Origin: Geodermatophilus amargosae
GTDB lineage: Bacteria > Actinomycetota > Actinomycetes > Mycobacteriales > Geodermatophilaceae
Assembly (NCBI RefSeq): GCF_900116515.1
Contig: NZ_FPBA01000018.1
Span: 54,210 to 118,209 of the forward strand
DNA length: 64,000 bases
Reading direction: 5' to 3'
This document shows positions 37,246 through 47,300 of the stretch, piece after piece. The translations under genes and the position numbers were made by a program. Positions within the stretch are counted from its first letter, which is position 1. Every line of letters starts with the position of its first letter. The notes under the pieces were generated by a model. The model had not been told where the DNA came from and did not search any database. It saw nothing but the letters and a program-made list of their open reading frames with translations.

Positions 37246-37494
37246 TCAGGTCGCGAGCAGGGCGGATCCGGGCGGGTCGACGACCACGGACACGGCCGGA
37301 CCGGCGCCGCCGGCGTTGTCGTCGTCCCCGTCGTCGTCCTCGGGGGCGCACTGGCTGACCAGCAGGATGATCGCGAAGACCAGGACGATCAGGCCGGCGA
37401 AGGTGCCGAGGAGCACCGCGCGGCCGCGCTCGGGCCGCATCTGCATCCCCCGCCGAGCGTCGTCGGGGTCGGGCGGACGGGCGGCCTCGGACAT
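37246..37494 (-). CDS. Small single-pass membrane protein
   Basis: An 82-residue product: charged N-terminus, one strong helix (AVLLGTFAGLIVLVFAIILL), a Cys, then an acidic Asp-rich segment (EDDDGDDDN) and a short tail. GAGGAG upstream of ATG 37494 supports it. It precedes the LppU-type gene on the same strand by about 110 nt. No family recognised. Confidence 0.68.
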   Translation of the reverse strand: MSEAARPPDPDDARRGMQMRPERGRAVLLGTFAGLIVLVFAIILLVSQCAPEDDDGDDDNAGGAGPAVSVVVDPPGSALLAT

Positions 37495-37645
37495 GGCGGG
37501 ACTCCTCGGGTCGACGGGGTGGACGGCGCGTCGGGCGCCCCCTCCGACACATGCCCAGCCGCCCCGGCGTTACGCCTGTGGCGCACATCCGGATCGCACA
37601 CAACGGGATGTCCCGGCCCGCGGCGCAGGAGAGGACGATCGGGGC

Positions 37646-37927
37646 ATGACCACAGCCACCTGGAACGGCACCGTCATCGCCGAGTCCGACGACATCGTCA
37701 CCGTCGAGGGCAACGCCTACTTCCCGCGCGCGTCGGTGCGCGAGGACGTGCTGCGCCCGTCGTCGAAGCACACCACCTGCCCCTGGAAGGGCGAGGCGTC
37801 CTACTTCTCGCTCGAGGTCGACGGGCAGACCAACCCCGACGCCGTCTGGTACTACCCGGAGCCGAAGGACGCGGCGAAGGAGATCACCGACCGGGTCGCC
37901 TTCTGGCGGGGCGTCGAGGTCCGGTGA
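37646..37927 (+). CDS. DUF427 family protein
   Basis: A 93-residue protein matching DUF427 throughout: TWNGTVIAESDDIVTVEGNAYFP (read in parts), HTTCPWKGEASYFSLEVDG (the conserved TxCPWKG) and VWYYPEPKDAAKEI. The family is a small beta-rich fold of unproven role. The start ATG 37646 lies about 10 nt after GAGGACG. A hairpin follows directly. Confidence 0.9.
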   Translation: MTTATWNGTVIAESDDIVTVEGNAYFPRASVREDVLRPSSKHTTCPWKGEASYFSLEVDGQTNPDAVWYYPEPKDAAKEITDRVAFWRGVEVR

Positions 37928-37933
37928 CGGCGA

Positions 37934-37961
37934 GGGCCCGGCCGCCGCGGCGGCCGGGCCC
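37934..37961. terminator. Bidirectional terminator between convergent genes
   Basis: GGGCCCGGCCGCC pairs perfectly with GGCGGCCGGGCCC with almost no loop, between stops at 37927 and 37977. Confidence 0.7.
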
Positions 37962-37976
37962 GAGGGGATCGAGGAG

Positions 37977-38402
37977 CTAGGCGCCGGGGCGGGCGCCGGC
38001 GAGCTCGCGGGCCGAGGCGGCCTCGTCGGGTGCGAGAGCAGCCGTGCGCTCCTGCCGCTCGATCGCGCGGTGGTAGGCGGCCCACGCCTCGTCCGGCGTC
38101 AGGTCGAGCGCGGTGGCGATCTGCTCCCAGCTGGCGCCGCCGCGCAGGGCCGCGCGGAAACCGACCAGCTGGCTGTCGTGGGCCTTGCGGGCGATGACCT
38201 CACCGAGCGCGAGGAGCTCCAGGGACTCGGGCACGTCGAGGGAGGTGCCGCCGTCGAGCAGCGAGCTCCAGTCGTCGTCGTCGCGGTCGGCGACGGTGTT
38301 GAGGGTCGTCGCCCCGGAGTCCCGCCGGCTCAGGAAGTCCAGGCGGGTGGCGGCCGTCTGGAGGGAGAACTCCTGCTCCAGGGTCTCGGGAGTGATCTGC
38401 AT
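37977..38402 (-). CDS. Hypothetical protein with a predicted helix-turn-helix
   Basis: A 141-residue soluble protein. Its C-terminal half contains GFRAALRGGASWEQIATALDLTPDEAWAAYHRAIER (described in parts), a pattern like the helix-turn-helix of small actinobacterial regulators, preceded by an acidic region. ATG 38402 follows GGGGAAGGTGG. It lies downstream of the ferritin-like gene, separated by a terminator, so it probably has its own promoter. Function unknown. Confidence 0.68.
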   Translation of the reverse strand: MQITPETLEQEFSLQTAATRLDFLSRRDSGATTLNTVADRDDDDWSSLLDGGTSLDVPESLELLALGEVIARKAHDSQLVGFRAALRGGASWEQIATALDLTPDEAWAAYHRAIERQERTAALAPDEAASARELAGARPGA

Positions 38403-38467
38403 TCGTCCACCTTCCCCGAGGTGTCCGACGGTGGCGACCCGTTGCGACGGGGATCTCCCCGCAACGC

Positions 38468-38502
38468 GGAGGGCCCGCACCCGGTGCGGGTGCGGGCCCT
38501 CC
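38468..38502 (-). terminator. Terminator after the ferritin-like gene
   Basis: GGAGGGCCCGCACCC pairs perfectly with GGGTGCGGGCCCTCC around a 5-nt loop, 16 nt beyond the stop of the minus-strand gene ending at 38518. Confidence 0.75.
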
Positions 38503-38517
38503 GGAGAGTGGCGGACG

Positions 38518-39495
38518 TCAGCTGTCGACGCCGACGGCCTCCTTGGCCACCTCGGCGAGGGCGACCTGGGCGGCGCTGATGACGCTCGACCGGTTCTTGT
38601 GGGTCTCCTCGTACCGGATGATCACGCGGATGTCGTGCGGCTTGCGCAGGGCCTTGGCGGCCTTGGCGGCATCCGGCGTCGACAGCGAGTCGAAGCCCTT
38701 GATCGGCAGCTCGTCGGCGGAGACGTCACCGAGCTCCTCGCGGGCGGCCCGCGCGGTGTCGGCGGCCTCGCGGTTGCCCTCGCGGCGGGCGATGCGCTCG
38801 GCCCGGCGCAGGGCGGCGCTGCGGCCGACGGTGAGGGTCTCCCGGACGGCGTCGGTGAGGGTGCCGGCGCGGTCGGCGACCTGGCCGATCTCCTCGCCGA
38901 CCCGCTGACGGCGCTGCTGGGCGGTGTCCAGCGCCTCGTTCACCCGGTTGGCGACGAAGCGGTACGGGGCGTTGGCGGCACGCGCGGCGACGCCGGCGAC
39001 CGTCTGGAACGGGGTGGGCTGCAGCGCGGCGGGACCGCCCAGCGCCTCCTCGGCCAGCACGACGGTCAGCCACTCGACGGTGGCCTCGTGCGCCCGGATG
39101 AGGCCCTCGGCGAGGCGCTCGACCTTGGTGATCCCGGCCGCCTGGCCCAGGACCTTGAGGTAGGTGGCGCGGTCGAGCAGCTGGTGCTCGAGGGTGAGGT
39201 CCTGCAGCAGGGCCTCCTCGAGGGGCTCGGCCTGCTCGAAGGTGGCCTTGAGGACGGCGGCCAGCCGGCCGACGGCCGGGGTCACGACGTCGGGCACGCC
39301 ACCGAGCTCGCGCAGCTCGGCGGTGATGAGGCGGGTGCGCTCCATGGCGTTGTCGGCGTTCTGCGTCAGCTCACGGCGGACGGCGTCGGTCCGGGCCTGG
39401 GAGACGCGGGTACGGGCGACCTGCTCCTCGGTCTGGGTGAGCAGCACGAGCGCGCGGAGCTGGTTGACGATCTTGGCGTGGGTGGTGTCGGTCAC
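38518..39495 (-). CDS. Ferritin-like domain protein
   Basis: A 325-residue helical protein. The N-terminal 170 residues form a likely four-helix bundle with acidic/His positions spaced like ferritin-like folds (QDLTLEHQLLDRATYLKVLG; HEATVEWLTVVLAEEAL). A long Arg/Ala-rich helical region (about 200-270) and a C-terminal segment ending RYEETHKNRSSVISA follow. Related Geodermatophilaceae-type proteins are annotated as ferritin-like domain proteins. Metal binding is not proven by the sequence. It has its own downstream terminator. Confidence 0.72.
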   Translation of the reverse strand: MTDTTHAKIVNQLRALVLLTQTEEQVARTRVSQARTDAVRRELTQNADNAMERTRLITAELRELGGVPDVVTPAVGRLAAVLKATFEQAEPLEEALLQDLTLEHQLLDRATYLKVLGQAAGITKVERLAEGLIRAHEATVEWLTVVLAEEALGGPAALQPTPFQTVAGVAARAANAPYRFVANRVNEALDTAQQRRQRVGEEIGQVADRAGTLTDAVRETLTVGRSAALRRAERIARREGNREAADTARAAREELGDVSADELPIKGFDSLSTPDAAKAAKALRKPHDIRVIIRYEETHKNRSSVISAAQVALAEVAKEAVGVDS

Positions 39496-39598
39496 GGTGG
39501 AGACTCCAGGGATCGGGGATGACCTGTCCTCTCCTGAGTGCCCCGCCCGTCCCGACTGCTAACTCCTGCAAGCGCTTTGCTAGCGGTGAGGTCGGTCA

Positions 39599-39640
39599 CG
39601 CCGTGTCGACCCGTCGACTCCTCGACGGGCCGACACGGCG
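39599..39640 (-). terminator. Terminator after the small zinc-ribbon gene
   Basis: CGCCGTGTCGACCCGTCGA and TCGACGGGCCGACACGGCG form a 19-bp stem with one mismatch and a 4-nt loop, just beyond the stop at 39649 on the minus strand. Confidence 0.7.
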
Positions 39641-39648
39641 ACCGCCGC

Positions 39649-39792
39649 TCAGCCCCGCGGCGCCATCGGGGGCACCGGCGGCCGGCGCCGGGTCTCCAGC
39701 CGCAGCACCGGCTGGGTCAGCTGCGACAGCGCGGCGCAGCGGGCACAGACCGGGCCCGGGTGGGTCTGGACGGCGCAGGTGTCACACGGCAC
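39649..39792 (-). CDS. 47-residue zinc-ribbon-like protein
   Basis: A short open frame: GTG start with GAGGAGA 5 nt upstream, then PCDTCAVQTHPGPVCARCAA, which gives two CxxC pairs spaced for one zinc, then a basic tail ending RRRPPVPPMAPRG. A strong hairpin follows the stop. Ribosome binding site, paired cysteines and terminator together support a real gene. It may be a rubredoxin- or ribbon-type accessory protein; no function is assigned. Confidence 0.65.
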   Translation of the reverse strand: MPCDTCAVQTHPGPVCARCAALSQLTQPVLRLETRRRPPVPPMAPRG

Positions 39793-40257
39793 GCGGGTCT
39801 CCTCGCTCGGGAGTCCGGAGGGACTCGGGAGGCAGACCCTGTCACCCGCGTGTCACGTTCCCGCTGCGGATGGGACGCGTGGGACGTCTCGTCAGCGATC
39901 CGTCACCTGCGCGGGCCCCGCGGACCACCGCGGACGGCGGCGCACCACCGTCGTCGCCACGGGGCGGGACGAGGGGGTGCAGCCACAGGGCTGACCGGAA
40001 CAGCGGTGCGCGGTGCTCACGGGGACCTCCCGGGATCGGTGGCCGCCGAGGGTGACACCCCCGGCGGCGGAGCGCGAGATCCGGCGCGCCGGTGGGACGA
40101 GACGTCACGCGATCGACCCACCGCGTTCCCCCGACCGTTGGAGGAACAGGTGGCGAACCCCAGCCCACGTCCTCCACGCCGCCGGATGTCGACTCGCCGT
40201 CGCCTCGGGAGTCCTGGGACGACCGCAGGTCGACACCGGGCGGGGGGCGCGCCGCGG
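39793..40257. other. 465-nt stretch without a convincing gene
   Basis: This lies between the start of the zinc-ribbon gene and the stop of the NUDIX gene, both on the minus strand. Open frames here have no ribosome binding site and unsuitable codon use. The promoter of the zinc-ribbon gene should lie at its left end. I see no RNA gene or repeat. Confidence 0.5.
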
Positions 40258-40722
40258 TCAGGTGGCCAGGAGGGCGGCCAGCCGGTCGAGGAACGGGACC
40301 TGGCCCTTCACCAACTTGCCCCGCGCCTCGTCGACGCCGAACCAGGCGGCGCGGTCGATCTCGGGGAACTCCTGCACCCGCCCCGACCGCGGCGGCCACT
40401 CGAGCTCGAAGGTGTTGCTGACGGCGGCGGCCGCGTCGAGATCGCCCTCGGCGGCCCACACGGTCAGCACCTTCGCGCCGGCCCGCAGCTCACCGAGCGG
40501 GACGAGGTCGGACGCCGGCACGGGACTGCCGAGCTCCTCCTCGAACTCCCGGTGCGCGATGGCGAGCGGCTCCTCGCCGTCCCCGTACTCGCCCTTCGGC
40601 ACCGACCAGGCGCCGTCGTCCTTGCGGGCCCAGAACGGCCCGCCCATGTGGCCGAGCAGGACCTCGACCGCTCCCCCGGCGCCGCGCCGGTACAGCAGCA
40701 CCCCCGCGCTCCGCCTCGGCAC
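40258..40722 (-). CDS. NUDIX hydrolase
   Basis: A 154-residue single-domain NUDIX protein. The box GEYGDGEEPLAIAHREFEEELG fits Gx5Ex7REUxEExGU exactly (near residues 44-66, given here as spacing). The opening SAGVLLYRRG and the segment WARKDDGAWSVPKGEY resemble the bacterial Ap4A/diphosphoinositol-like group. It hydrolyses a nucleoside diphosphate linked to another group; substrate not determinable. Confidence 0.93.
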   Translation of the reverse strand: MPRRSAGVLLYRRGAGGAVEVLLGHMGGPFWARKDDGAWSVPKGEYGDGEEPLAIAHREFEEELGSPVPASDLVPLGELRAGAKVLTVWAAEGDLDAAAAVSNTFELEWPPRSGRVQEFPEIDRAAWFGVDEARGKLVKGQVPFLDRLAALLAT

Positions 40723-40734
40723 CGGATCAGCCTG

Positions 40735-41232
40735 TCACGGGCAGCGCGGCTCCCGGTCGCCGTGGCCGCGGCCGTGTCCGCGTCCGGGCCGCTCGTCGCA
40801 CGTCGGTGCGGGCTCGGGCGCCGGCCGGCTCGGCGCGGCCGCCGGCGGGATCGGCGAGGGCGCCGCCGACGGGACGGCGACCGGCACCTCGGCCACCGGC
40901 CCGGGCGCGACGGTCACCGGTAGCGGGGACGACGGAGCCGCCGGGGACGACGACGGCGTCGACGGGTCCGGGGACGCCGGCCGCGCGACCGGGTCGGTCG
41001 TCCCCGCCGCGGTCGGCAGGGCCGGCGCGGCGCCGTCTCCGGGACTGGGGACCGCCGGCGCGACCAGCACCGCCAGGCCGCCGACGGCCAGCACCAGCGC
41101 GAGCGCTGCCAGCACCCACAGGCGGCGGAACCCCGGCAGCGCGGCCCGGTGCCGCGACCGGACGGGCAGCCGCTCGGTGTCCAGCCCGTCGGCGAGGAGT
41201 CCGTCGAGGAGCGGCTCGGGAGCGGTGCGCAT
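40735..41232 (-). CDS. Signal-anchored Pro/Ala-rich protein, function unknown
   Basis: A 165-residue product: a cytoplasmic stretch of about 38 residues, one helix (LWVLAALALVLAVGGLAVLV), then about 100 residues rich in Pro, Ala, Ser and Thr, ending in a His/Gly/Arg-rich tail (RGHGRGHGDREPRC). A TACGTT hexamer (minus strand) 7 nt upstream of ATG 41232 suggests a leaderless start. It is 12 nt upstream of the NUDIX gene and likely co-transcribed with it. Confidence 0.65.
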   Translation of the reverse strand: MRTAPEPLLDGLLADGLDTERLPVRSRHRAALPGFRRLWVLAALALVLAVGGLAVLVAPAVPSPGDGAAPALPTAAGTTDPVARPASPDPSTPSSSPAAPSSPLPVTVAPGPVAEVPVAVPSAAPSPIPPAAAPSRPAPEPAPTCDERPGRGHGRGHGDREPRCP

Positions 41233-41350
41233 CGGGCCGAACGTACGCAAGCAGAGCCCCCCGTTCCGGCCAGCGACCCGCCTCCGCCGACCCGCCCGGC
41301 AACGTCTCGGCGCTCCCGTCACACCCGCCCCAGACGCTCCACCGGGATGA

Positions 41351-41373
41351 CCGGACCGGTCCGTCCGGACCGG
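41351..41373. promoter_or_regulatory. Repeated palindromic motif ahead of the giant helicase gene
   Basis: Two copies of CCGGACCGG, 14 nt apart start to start, overlap GGACCGGTCC and GTCCGGAC palindromes, ending 13 nt before the ATG at 41387. The position suits an operator, but the motif may also be chance in such GC-rich DNA. Confidence 0.3.
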
Positions 41374-41386
41374 TAGACAGGTCGCC

Positions 41387-44300
41387 ATGAGCACCACGGA
41401 CACCCGCCCGCATCCGCACGACGGTGTCCGGGCGGCCGTGGCGATCGCGGCCACCGGCACGCCGGTGCTCTCCTACGCCCTCGCGCACAACCGCGTCCCG
41501 GTGGTGTCGCGACTGGCGTTCACCAACCACGGCGCGGCCGTCCGCGGCGCCACGGTGCGCCTGGGTGTCCAGGACGCCGAGGGTCCCATCGGCAGCCCGG
41601 TCGAGCTCCTGGTCGACCTCGACGCCGGCGCCACGACCGTGCTCAGCGACGTCGGCCTGGTCATGGACCCCGCCGCGATGCTGCAGATCGAGGAGCAGCG
41701 GCCCGGCTCGATCGAGATCGACGTCGCCGTCGACGGCGCGGACGTCGCCGGCACCGCCCTGCCGGTGCAGGTGCTCGCCGCCAGCCAGTGGCTGGCCACC
41801 CCCGTGCCGCTGGCGCTGGAGATGCTCGCCGCGCACGTCCTGCCCAACCACCCCGCGGTGACCGCGCTGCTGGCCGAGGCCGCCGCGCTGATCGAGGAGC
41901 GCACCGACGACCCGTCGGTGCAGGGCTACCAGGCCGGTCCCGAGCGGGTCGACCAGATCGTCGCGGCGATCGCCGACGCCATGCGCGCCCGCGGCATCCG
42001 CTACAGCGAGCCCCCGGCCGGCTGGGCCGACATCGGCCAGAAGGTGCGCACCCCCGGCGACGTCCTCGACGGCCGGGTCGGCACCTGCCTGGACACCGTC
42101 GTCGTGCTGGCCGCCGCGCTGGAGGCCGCCGGGGTCCGGCCGCTGCTCTGGGTGGCGGAGGGGCACTCCTTCCTCGGCTACTGGCGCGAGGAGCGCAGCG
42201 CCGAGAGCGCGGCCACCACCGACGTCGCGCCGCTGGTCGACCTGGTCGACCTCGGCCTGGTGCGGCTGGTGGAGACGACGCTGCTCACCAGCCGGGCCGC
42301 CGAGGAACCCGACGCCGAGCGGCTGCACCGCGCCGCCTACGACGCGTGGCTGCCCGGCGCGCTGGAGCGGGTGGTCGGCGTGACCGACGTCCACCGCGCC
42401 CGGCGCGACGGCATCCTGCCGCTGCCCGCCCGCACCCGCGGCCCGGACGGCTCGGTGCAGGTCATCGAGTACCACCCCGCCGACTCCGACCCCGCGACCC
42501 GCCCGGCCGGCCGGCACGCCGCCCCGGTCCCGGGCAGCCGCCCCGGCGTGCCGCCGCGCGTGCAGCAGTGGAAGAACAGCCTGCTCGACCTGAGCCTGCG
42601 CAACAGGCTGATCAACTACACCGAGGGCGCCGGCCTGCCGCTGGTCGTCCCCGACGCCTACCTCGCCTCCCTCGCCGACCAGCTCACCGGTGACGTCGCC
42701 GTCACCCTGCTGCCCAGCGACCGGCTGGCCGCCGTCCAGGTCGAGCGCGGCCTGCGCTCGGCGCGCGAGCTGCCGGTCGGGCTGCTCGGCGAGACGCTGG
42801 TCGACTCCCGGTCGGTGCACGCCGACGTCACCGAGGGCGGCTACCTGCCGCGGCTGCGGGGGCTCGCCCACCGCGCCCGCACCGTCCGCGAGGAGACCGG
42901 CGCCAACAACCTCTACGTCGCGATCGGCAGCCTCGCCTGGGAGCTCGACGGCCGGCCGCTGCGCTCGCCGCTGGTGCTGCTGCCCGTCGTCCTCTCCCCC
43001 GCCGGCCGCTCCGGCGCCTACCGCCTCACCGCCGACGACGCCGCCTCCGTCAGCCCCAACTGGTGCCTGCTGGAGAAGCTGCGCCAGGTGCACGGCCTGA
43101 CCGTCCCGGGCCTGATGACGACGGGCACGGACGGCGAGGGCACCGACGTCGACACCGCACTCACCGTGGTGCGCCAGGCGCTGGCCGACGCCGAGCTGCC
43201 CTTCCGCGTCGAGGCCACCGCCGACCTCGCCGTCCTGCAGTTCGCCAAGTACCGGCTGTGGCGGGACCTCGACGAGCACTGGGCCGAGCTCACCGCCAAC
43301 CCGCTGGTGCACCACCTCGTGCACGCCCCGGCCGAGTCCTTCGCCGACCCGGTGCCGGCTGCGGTCGCCGACGTCGACCTCGACGAGCTGGCCGCCCGCT
43401 GCCCCGTCCCGGCCGACGCCTCGCAGCTGCGCGCGGTGGCCGAGGGGGTCGCCGGCCGCACGTTCGTGCTCGAGGGCCCGCCCGGCACCGGCAAGTCGCA
43501 GACCATCACCAACCTGCTCACCCGCGCGGTCGCCGACGGCAAGCGCGTGCTGTTCGTGGCCGAGAAGCGGGCCGCGCTCGACGTCGTCGCCCGGCGGCTC
43601 GAGGCGGTGGGCATGGGCCCGTTCGTCCTCGACCTGCACGACCGCGGCGCCCGCGCCGCCGAGGTGCGGGCGCGGGTGCGCGCGGCGCTGGACCACGCGG
43701 TCGCCGTCGACGAACAGGGCCTGGCCGCCGACGGCGACGACCTGCGCGCCGCCCGGCGGACGCTGGCCCGCTACACCGACCGGCTGCACGCCCTGAACGC
43801 CGCGGGCCTGTCCTACTACTCGGCGCGGACCGCGCAGCTCGCGCTCGGCGACGACGTCCCGCAGCTGCCGGTGCCGCAGCCCTTCGCCGCCGCCGCGCCT
43901 GCCGCGACGCTGGCCGGGGTGCGCCGGGCGCTGGCGCTGCTGCCCGACGTCGCCGACCTGGTCCGCCCCTCCCCGCGGCACCCGTGGGCCTTCGTCGACA
44001 CGTCCCGGGTGGACCTGCCCGCCGCCCAGCGGGTCACCGCCGAGGTCGACACCGCGATGCGCGCGCTGCCGGCCGAGGAGCACCTCGCGCGGGCGCTGCG
44101 GGAGGTGCGCACCCCGGGCGACCTCGACGACCTCGCGCACCTGCTGTCCGGTCCCGCCGTCGGCCTCGACGTCCTCGACGAGGTGCCCACCGAGCGCTGG
44201 ACGACCGCGACGACGACGGTGCTCGGCGAGGTGGCGGCCTTCGCCTCGACCGTGCACCCGGGACTGGAGCTGGCGACCCCGGAGGCGCTCGCGCTGCCCC

Positions 44301-47300
44301 TGGCCGACCTCTACGTCGCCGCGCAGACCGCGCAGGCCGCCCGCTGGTGGACCCGCCGGCAGGGGCTGCGCGCGGTGCGCGCACAGCTGGCGCCGGTGCT
44401 GCGCCCGGGCGGAACGGTCAAGCTGCGTGACCTCCCGGAGCTCACCGCCTCGCTGTGGCGGCTGCAGACCGCCGCCGCCGCCCTCGCCGCCCGCGCCTCG
44501 GTCATCCCCGGCCTGTCGGTGCCCGAGGGCTGGAACCCGCTGCTGCACCCGGCGCTGCTCGACGGGCAGGTGGCCTGGCTGCGCCGCGCCGGCACCGTCG
44601 TGGACAGCGCGCGCGAGTTCGCCGTCGCGCTGCGCCGCTACGTCGTCGCGGGGCCCGGGCCGGACGCCGGCGCCGCGGCGGCCGTCGCCCGGCTGCGCGA
44701 CGGGCTCGACGAGCTGCTGTCCGTCTGCCGCAGCACCCCGGCCGCGCTGGCCGCCTGGTGCGGCGGCGACGGCGTGGTGCTGCGCTGGGCGCTGACCCGG
44801 CCCGAGCGCGGCGTCGAGCACGGCGGGCTGATCTCGCTGCGCCGCTGGGCGGAGTTCCTCGACACCCTCGAGCCGCTGCGCGCGGCCGGGCTGACCGAGG
44901 CCCGCGCCGAGCTGGTGTCCGGCCGGCTGCCGGCCGAGGACGCGTCGCGCGCCCTCGAGCACGGCCTGGCCGCGGCCTCCTCCGCCGAGCGCCGCGCCGC
45001 CACCGGCCTGGACGGCTTCGACGAGGCCGCGCACAGCCGGGCGATCACCCGCTTCACCGCGGCCTCCCGGGCGGTGCGCCGGCACCTCACCTCGGCGCTG
45101 CCCGCCTCGGTGCTGGCCGGCCGCCAGCTCGAGGACGCTGACGGCCGCCTCGGTGCCCTGCAGCGCGAGCTCGGCCGCTCCCGCAAGGGCATGAGCGTGC
45201 GCGCGCTGCTGGCGCAGTACGGCGACCTGGTCACCGCGGTCATGCCGTGCGTCCTGGTCAGCCCCGACTCGGTGGCGCGCTTCTTCCCCGCGAAGGCCGG
45301 TCAGTTCGACCTGGTCGTGTTCGACGAGGCCTCGCAGATCCGCGTGGCCGACGCCGTCGGCGCGCTGGGCCGGGCGAGGGCGGCCGTGGTGGTCGGCGAC
45401 AGCGAGCAGATGCCGCCCACGTCGTTCGCCGAGCCGGCCACCGCCGTCGACGACGAGCTCGCCGAGCTGCTCGGCACCGCCGTCGAGGACGAGGAGTCGA
45501 TCCTCTCGGAGTGCGTGCAGGCCCGGGTGCCGCGGCACTGGCTGTCGTGGCACTACCGCAGCCAGGACGAGTCACTGATCGCCTTCAGCAACGCGCACTA
45601 CTACGAGAACCGGCTGTCGTCGTTCCCGGCGCCCACGCACGGGCGTCCCTCGGCCGACGTCGACGGCCGCGGCATCTCGCTGGTGCGCGTGCAGGGCACC
45701 TTCCACCGCTCCGGCGCCGGCCGGCTGCTGCGCACCAACCCGCTGGAGGCCAAGGCCGTCGTCGCGGAGGTCCGCCGCCGCTTCGACGCCTCCCCGGACG
45801 CGGTGCCCTCGATCGGCGTGGTCACCTTCAACGCCCAGCAGCGGGCCTCCATCGAGTCGCTGCTGCGCGACGCCGGCGACGAGCGGCTGGCCGAGGCGCT
45901 GGACCGCATCGACGGTGAGGGCCTGTTCGTCAAGAACCTGGAGAACGTGCAGGGCGACGAGCGCGACGTCGTGCTGTTCTCCACCGGCTTCAGCGCCGAC
46001 GACCGCGGCGTGCTGCCGCTGAACTTCGGCCCGCTCAACCGGGTGGGCGGCGAGCGCCGGCTCAACGTGGCGATCACCCGCGCCCGCCGTCAGGTCGTCG
46101 TCTTCTCGTCGTTCGACCCGTCGGCGCTGCGGGCCGAGCAGACCTCGTCGCTGGGCATCAAGCACCTGCGCGCCTACCTCGACCTGGCCGCGCTCGGCAC
46201 CGACGCGCTGCCCCGCGAGGCGCGGCGGTCGACCGTGCCCGACCGGCACCGCGAGGAGATCGCCGCGGCGCTGCGCTCCCGCGGGCTCGCGGTGCGCACC
46301 GACGTCGGCCTCTCGGGGTTCCGCGTCGACCTGTCCGTGGCACACGCCGACGACCCGGGGACGCCGGTCATGGCCGTGCTGCTCGACGGGCCCGACTGGG
46401 CGCGGCGGCGCACCGTCGGCGACCGCGACGGGCTGCTGGTCGAGGTGCTCTCCGGGATGCTCGGCTGGCCGGTGGTGGAGCGGGTGTGGCTGCCCTCGTG
46501 GCTGCGCGACCGCGACGCCGTGCTCGACCGCCTGACCGCGGCGGTGGCCGCGGTGACCGCGCCGGTGGATGCTCCCCCGGCCCTCGCTCCGGCCGTCGTC
46601 GCCGAGCTCCCCGTCATCGAGCTCCCCGTCGCCGTCGAGCCCGTGGTCGTCGAGCCCGTGGTCGCGGAGCTCGTCGAGGACACCGTCGAGGAGCCCGCTG
46701 CCCGGGGGCTGCCGACGCTGCGGTCGGTGGTGTCGGCCGCCGTCACCGCGCTGCCAGTGCCGCGGCACCAGCCCGTCGACGCCCCGGTGGTGACCACGCC
46801 CGTGACGCCGGTCCCGCTGACCGTCGTCCCCGACCTGGCCGAGGACCCGGCCGAGGACCCCGCCGGGGAGCCAGCGGAGGAGCCGGTGCCGGTGCGCCGT
46901 GCTGCCGCCGGACTGGAGGGCGAGCTGCGGTTCCGCCCGTGGGCGCCCAAGCCCGCCGGTGACCGCAAGGTCCTCGACGCCCTCGCCGACCCGCGCAACG
47001 CCCGCCTGGTCAAGCGGGTGCTGACCGCCGGGCTCAAGGCGGAGGGGCCGGTGCACCGCGACCGCCTGGTGCGCCTGGCCGCCGGCGCCTTCGGGCTCAC
47101 CCGGGTGACCGAGGCCCGGCGCGACGCGCTGCTGGCCCTGCTGCCCGACGGCGCCGTCGACGGCGAGATCGTCTGGCCCGAGGCGCTGGACCGGGAGACC
47201 TGGACGGCCTTCCGCCGCCAGGCCGCGAGCGGCGTGCGCCCGCTGGAGCAGGTGCCGGTGCCGGAGGTCGGCAACGCGATGGCAGCCCTGTGCCGCGCCG

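Noticed and set aside
39779..39994. Small plus-strand ORF in the 465-nt gap
   Set aside because: No ribosome binding site, no domain, and it overlaps the better-supported zinc-ribbon gene.
40727..45553. Very long open frame (about 1600 codons) on the minus strand
   Set aside because: It is the mirror of the helicase gene in GC-rich DNA. Its translation is Gly/Arg/Gln-rich low complexity with no domains, while the plus-strand frame has all helicase motifs.
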